NCBI GenBank assembly: GCA_032871835.1
Contig: CM065298.1
Coordinates: 8,791,596 to 8,855,595, forward strand
Origin: Dipteronia dyeriana
Lineage: Eukaryota; Streptophyta; Magnoliopsida; Sapindales; Sapindaceae
Reading direction: 5' to 3'
Length of the DNA: 64,000 nt
Shown: positions 58,830-64,000 of the stretch, one piece after another
Layout: each line of letters begins with the position of its first letter
How positions within the stretch are numbered: the first letter of the stretch is position 1
Translations under genes and position numbers: made by a program
Notes under the pieces: generated by a model
Database searches by the model: none
What the model saw: only the letters and a program-made list of their open reading frames with translations
Told to the model about the DNA's origin: nothing

Positions 58830-60187
58830 GGGTATTATTGATTTAATCCCTATATTTTTTTGAATAACTTTTTTTTTTACTAATTTATCCAATTTTCACT
58901 AGATTGGACCTATCTTTTTCAAAACCACTCATTTTATTCCCTAGGACCATATTTTTAACGGTCAACGGTCATAAACGATGTTAAATGACTATTTTACTCT
59001 TAGACATTTATTTTATTTTAAAAATAAAATAAATGAAAACTTACAGAAAAAATAGAAAAAAAACGAAGAATGTTGATTTCCAGATTCCAGCCGTAACACC
59101 ATCAACAACTCGTCAGTAACACCATCAACAAATCGACATCAACAAAACCATCTACCCAAACAATCAACAAACCCAGATTCCAACCGATTTCAAGCCATTG
59201 CCACTTTATTCAACAATTCATCATCTACACCATCATCTATTCATCGATCAACAAAATTGTCATCAACATCAACAAACCCAGATTCCAGTCGATTTCCAGC
59301 CACCGCCACTCTATTCATCAATTCATCATCTATTCATCAATCAACAAAATTGTCATTAAAACCATCATATATTCATCACTAAAGAACTGATTTCCAGCCA
59401 CCACCACTCCAACATCACAAACACAACGAAACCCAGAATACCACCACCACCACCACCACCACCACCACCACTACCACCACCATCGGATCGGACCGCAATC
59501 ATCACAAAACCCAAAACCGAATCATACCTCCACCACCAAATCGAACCCAGAACCACCACCAAAAAACAAATTGGTTCACCACTAAATCGAACCTAGAACC
59601 ACCTGAAATCCAAATAGCCACCAAATCAAAAAACAAACCCACCGGCCACCAAACCTAGAACCACCATCAGCAACCCAACCCCACGAATTAGCAATCAAGT
59701 GATCGAGAGAGAAAGAGAGAGAGATGAGATCGAGACATGAACCTAGTCATCGGGATCGGGATCGGGATCGGGATCGAGATCGAGATCATAAGAGGGGAAT
59801 TGTTCCTTGACTTTGGACTCTAGAATTGAAGAAATGAATTATAAGATTTTGTGTTTAGAGAGAAAACGAAGAAGAGAAAAATGTCAGGTTTTTGGGTTTC
59901 TGGGTTTTTATTTTTTTAATTTGTATAATTTGTTTATAATTTTTATATTTGTATTTATATATTAGTTTAATTTTTATTATATATATATATATTCTATTTA
60001 TTTATATGTTGACATGTGGCATATTAACGTTAAAAGATAAAAATACCTTTTGAACCGTTTAATTTAACTAACAGAATGACGAAATTGAATGGTTTTAGAA
60101 AACATAAGGTTCAATCCAGTGAAAAATGGTTAAGTGAGTAAAAAAAAACTATTTAAAAAAACATAAGAACTAAATCAATAATACCCC
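58830..60187. mobile_element. Mutator-like (MULE) non-autonomous element, 1.36 kb
   Basis: Inverted ends: left GGGTATTATTGATTTAATCC, right in reverse GGGGTATTATTGATTTAGT, with similarity continuing about 50 bp inward. A perfect 9-bp duplication AATTATTTT (58821-58829 and 60188-60196) fits the Mutator superfamily. The paralogous locus at 40104-40112 has the single empty copy. The interior has two tandem ~100-bp units (about 59163-59360, 'caacaaacccagattcca'), a (CCA)n run near 59437-59480 and a (GGATCG)n run near 59752-59780. No transposase frame is present; the Gly-rich minus ORF at 59365-59562 comes from the (CCA)n run. Confidence 0.82.
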
Positions 60188-60293
60188 AATTATTTTCTAT
60201 ACCACATGCAAGAGTTCAATGTAGAAACAAATGAGACTCAATATCCCTTCGTAAATGTACTTAATTGCATAAATTGCTCAGCTTCAAGTTCAA

Positions 60294-62521
60294 CTATCTT
60301 GCTGTGGGAGTAAAATCAGACTCCACATTAACCGAAACCATTCTACTGGAACCTTTAGTTTTATTTTTATTGCCTTTGTCATTTCTAGCGATTTCAACCG
60401 CCAAACACTCGTTTAATTCTGTCACAACCGCGGTCATAGTTGGCCTTTCTGAGGAAGAGTGGAATGCACAAGCTAGTGCCAATTCCACAATTTTCCAGGC
60501 AGAATTGTTGTCGAAATCGCCTGATAAACTTGGATCGACTATATTTCTGATGTCTCCTTCTGCAAGCATGGAACTAACCCACTGACTTAGGTGAATGTGT
60601 TCATCGGTGCCTTTTATGATCACTGGTCGACTTGTTATTATCTCTAGAAGAACAACTCCAAAACTATAAACATCACTTTTTTCGTTTAACCAATTCGATA
60701 AATAGTACCTGCAAGCCAAGATAAGAAAATTTTATCATATATACCTCTTGTATATAAGGACATATTACATCACTGTTTTTGAAAACTATTTGTTGATATT
60801 AAATTGAAATGCAAATTATCCTTTTATTACTAGCAAACAAGTGCTTACTCAGGATCAAGATAGCCAGGAGTGCCACAAACAACTGTGGATATATGAGTAC
60901 CACTTTCAGTTTGAAATATTCGGGACAAGCCGAAATCAGCAATCTTGGCTTGTAGTTTTTCATTCAATAAGATGTTTGCAGACTTCACATCTCTATGGAC
61001 TATAGGTGGCTTACAACCATTATGTAGATACTCCAATCCTGCAATATACAAATATCAAGAATTGTAAAAGCAGTATTGACTATATCTTTTGCGATCATTT
61101 AGCTAAGAACCTTGTGCTGAATCTACCGCTATTCGCATCCTGTCTTGCCAACTCAAGGTGTATGCTTTTTTACCTGAATCCATATGCAAAATCTTAGTGC
61201 AACTTTCTATTTGTTCTAGAGTAATTTAAATTAAAATGAGGTCGATCGTATACACTAACAGTAATTTAAATTAGGTAACCTGACAAATATTCTTGCAAGG
61301 TTCCGTTAGACATGTACTCATAGATAAGCCCCATATTGGTGTCTTCAATGCAATATCCGATAAGGCTGGTCAGGTTTCGATGATGAACTATCATAAGGAG
61401 CTTAACCTGCAATCAATTAAAGCCGCATCTGTTTTATAAGAAATATGAATTTCATCAACATATATTTTTCACTAGAATTGGTGCTTTATTTGTATAATAA
61501 TTCTCTAGTCTAGTTGGTCCTAAAAGTCAATTTCAAGATTGAAATACATATTATTGTAAAACCTCTTCCACAAGGTTATATACCTAAACATTTATTTTCG
61601 TTCGATTTTGAAATAAAACTTATACACCGACCAGAATAGAGAAGGATCTCCGTTTGCATACCTCCGCATGAAATTCCTTGTATCCTTGGTCAGATGACGA
61701 AGAAAGCATCTTCACAGCTACTTGTATGTCATCTAACCAGCCATGATAAACTGCTCCGAATCCTCCTTTACCAAGAACTTTCTCAAAGTTTTTTGTAATT
61801 CTCACGATATCAGAGTATGTATATTGCCGACTTTGTAAGGCAAATGAATCGTTTATTTTTTCTAATTTGGAATCCACCTTCCCAACAACTACAAGACCAT
61901 CAAAAGCTTAATGAGCACAACTTATTTATTATTGAATTATTGGGAGATTAAATTAATAATCAAATCAACAATATATAATACCTTGTGTTGTTTATAATCT
62001 ATACCTTGTTTTTTTCTCATATAATTATGCCTGCAACAGATAGCCAATATTGCGAGTAAGGCCACAGAAAATGCAGCAACTGATGCTACCACTGGAATGA
62101 CAACCTTTTTTTTCTTCTTTTTACATGAAGACGCCAACAAACAAATACTTGGATTTTCCTCCACACTTGAATCAATAAAATGATTGATAACAATATTAGT
62201 AAAATACGAAATAATAAATACCGGCAATTCTCAAAAACTTAAGCTCTGATACCATGTCAATTATTGTTAGATCCAAAAGTTTAAACTAACAGGAAAAACA
62301 AACCTCAGTGTAAGAGATCCGGTCTTCGACCTTTCAATTAGATCAGCTGGAACTGATCCTGTGAGCTGGTTTCTTTTTAAGTTTCTGCAAAATTATATCA
62401 AAATTAAGTAACAATGAACTCCAAAATGTCAAGGGATGTTTGATTCCTGTTTCCAAAAATATTTCAAAAATTAACATATACAGGGATTCTGCAGGAACAT
62501 ATTGCACTTGATCAGCTCCGA

Positions 62522-62561
<40 letters not shown>

Positions 62562-64000
62562 TAATTATCACTAAATGCAAATTAAGTATAACTTACAGAA
62601 CTTTCAAAGATGGCAACTGAGCTAAAAACTCTGGCACTTTTCCAGTTAAACTATTATTTGACAAGTCCCTGTATAAAGCAATAAGTTATCTTTGGCCAAT
62701 ATAAGTTATGAGAATAAATCATGAATAGCTAGAAATTCTAATGAGATCATGATCATAGAATACTTACAGATATTGTAGTAATGTTAGATTGGCAAAATAT
62801 GAAGCTATCTCCCCTGTCAGTCCACTCGAAGACAAGTTCCTAATTACATGTTCAATAATATTCATAAAAGAAAGTGAAAAAAAATAAAGCAAAATATTAA
62901 ATTTGGAGGCATGAACTTACAAGGATATGATTCTTGGAGGATTAATATCCTCATAGCTGCAATTAAGACCATCCCACCAGTAAGATTTTGGGGAACATGG
63001 ATCTGCTTGCCAATTTTTTTTCACTCCATATACTGATTTTATATTCATCATCGCATCAACTGAATTTAAAATTTTATATAAAAATAAATAAAAATTAGTA
63101 TTATGTAATGTATCTCGGTGTATCTTCAGGTCATTATATGTCCAAAAACTTTACTGATGTTGAACTATGGTAGGTGTCACACGGGTCGGGCTGGAATAAA
63201 TTTTTAGACCCAACCTGAATTACGGGCCGGTTATGAATAAGGCCTGGGGCCAGCAATGTTTTTGTTAGGCCGGCCCAACCCATAAACCACATTCAGAGTG
63301 AGCTTGCCTGTGTAGGCTTGGGTAAACTTGTTGATTTTTTTTTTTATATTCCGTCTACCCTAAGTCTGGCCATTTGAATCTACGGGCATCAAACGTTAAG
63401 CTTAGTGCTAAATTTGACACAGACCGAACCCTTAATTTGAGGGACACCTCTACCTAACTTATTTAAAATACTCCTGCTCAATGACACAAAAATTAAGGAA
63501 GACGGTTCAGAAAGATTATATTGATTTAATTTTATCAATAAGGACTTCTTTTTTTTACAATAAATTGAAACTACAAGGGATTTTTTATGAAATATAAACG
63601 TGATGAAATATTTAAACAATAGAAATAATTGTGAAATTATCTCATTTAATTTTTATTATTTATAGAACATCATTGGTAGTGACATTAACCTATTCCCATC
63701 CAATCAAGATTTTCCTTTACATGTATGGTGTACCCTTATAATTATAACAAACAAAAAATAAAGTGTTACTGGGAGTTATATTCCGGATCATTCTTGTATA
63801 TTCGGGCAAACCCCGGCTCACAACGTTATCAGCTTTCAAAAAACAAAGTGTACTGAAAAGAAAGTACTTGATTATAAATTCATACCATCATTTTGATCTG
63901 TTGTAGATTGAGAAATTTCCTGCACCATATACATCTCAATGGCGTTGAGAATCGGTGGAAGGGTTGATCTGGCTGTTCTTTCCATCGAAAACAGGATTTT
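60294..64000 (-). CDS. RLK gene 2: malectin-like LRR receptor-like kinase, 5' part beyond window
   Basis: Exons by homology and splice sites, transcript order: >64000-63886, 63059-62921, 62839-62768, 62668-62597, 62384-62304, 62165-62005, 61888-61662, 61406-61280, 61173-61111, 61038-60849, 60708-60294. All phases agree with RLK gene 1; exons 8 and 9 differ by +6 and -6 nt. Visible parts: end of the malectin-like domain ([16 protein letters not shown]), LRR exons, membrane span ([20 protein letters not shown]), and kinase with [26 protein letters not shown] and [10 protein letters not shown] (Ala to Cys against gene 1). No stop or shift is seen, so it is probably functional. A malectin-LRR membrane receptor kinase is inferred. 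It is the closest relative, and the likely source, of the fragment inside Gypsy-1. Confidence 0.92.
62529..62560. repeat. (TA)n microsatellite in an RLK gene 2 intron
   Basis: A TA run in the intron between exons 6 and 7. The Gypsy-1 copy has a much shorter run at the matching place (about 22768-22780), so the expansion differs between the two copies. Confidence 0.85.
63060..63885. other. Enlarged intron 3 of RLK gene 2 with unassigned GC-rich insertion
   Basis: 826 bp against 285 bp in RLK gene 1. From about 63171 a GC-rich stretch ('cacacgggtcgggctgg', 'ttaggccggcccaaccc') stands out from AT-rich flanks and resembles the ends of hAT-type elements, but I could not match inverted ends or a target duplication. 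The small minus ORF at 63389-63619 has no known motif. Confidence 0.4.

Noticed and set aside
59365..59562. Gly-rich minus-strand ORF, possible glycine-rich protein
   Set aside because: Generated by the (CCA)n microsatellite in the Mutator-like element.
63171..63453. hAT-type MITE in RLK gene 2 intron 3, with ends TAGGTGTC and GACACCTCTA
   Set aside because: The ends match over only seven bases and the flanking eight bases do not agree; kept only as an unassigned GC-rich insertion.
1..64000. CRISPR array, bacterial operon, rRNA or intact tRNA genes
   Set aside because: No regular spaced repeats, no rRNA-like sequence and no complete cloverleaf seen; the tRNA-like strings are primer sites or SINE-like motifs.

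Overview
This is plant nuclear DNA, most likely eudicot. It is AT-rich and transposon-dense, and its only host genes are intron-containing receptor-like kinases with GT..AG introns and a malectin-like/LRR/kinase layout known from land plants. There are no bacterial or organellar features. Most coding signal is decayed retrotransposon sequence: three Ty1/Copia elements, two Ty3/Gypsy chromoviruses plus a solo LTR of the same family, parts of Athila/Tat-like LTRs, a hAT transposon, a hAT-type MITE and a Mutator-like element.

Layout. 1-2216: 3' end of an Athila/Tat-like element. 3323-10950: Copia-1 (minus), hit by a Gypsy solo LTR (4283-5918, duplication GATGA). 11314-29717: Copia-2 (plus, target duplication AATTG), whose 3' LTR is split by Gypsy-1 (16420-29531, duplication ATTGT). 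30059-38289: Copia-3 (minus), carrying a 2.7-kb LTR-like insertion (about 31863-34564) and a hAT-type MITE (37713-38280) in the last bases of its 5' LTR. 40191-44710: RLK gene 1 (minus), 13 exons that join in frame to 886 codons. 46821-54641: Gypsy-2 (plus, duplication GACTA). 54701-58481: decayed hAT element. 58830-60187: Mutator-like element. 60294 to beyond the window end: RLK gene 2 (minus), first exons off the edge.

The most unusual object is Gypsy-1. Its body reads LTR - gag/protease/RT (segment A) - 2.8 kb of RLK gene sequence in antisense with introns - gag to chromodomain again (segment B) - LTR. The RLK piece (20546-23365) is a near copy of exons 4-13 of RLK gene 2 (60340-63146). 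Segments A and B duplicate the same stretch of the element and share nonsense codons that the related Gypsy-2 lacks at those sites. Both breakpoints show short microhomology. This looks like a templated, template-switch-type rearrangement, or else an assembly join that needs checking.

The RLK genes should encode plasma-membrane malectin-like LRR receptor kinases of the LRR-I type (the FRK1/SIRK/IOS1 group), typically tied to immune or symbiotic signalling. Flanking DNA near both RLK genes and around Copia-2 is paralogous, so the locus grew by local duplication and was then filled by transposons. Paralogous copies preserve empty sites for the Copia-2 and Mutator-like insertions. Every transposon reading frame here is interrupted or carries a damaged motif; only RLK gene 1 (and RLK gene 2 as far as visible) looks functional.
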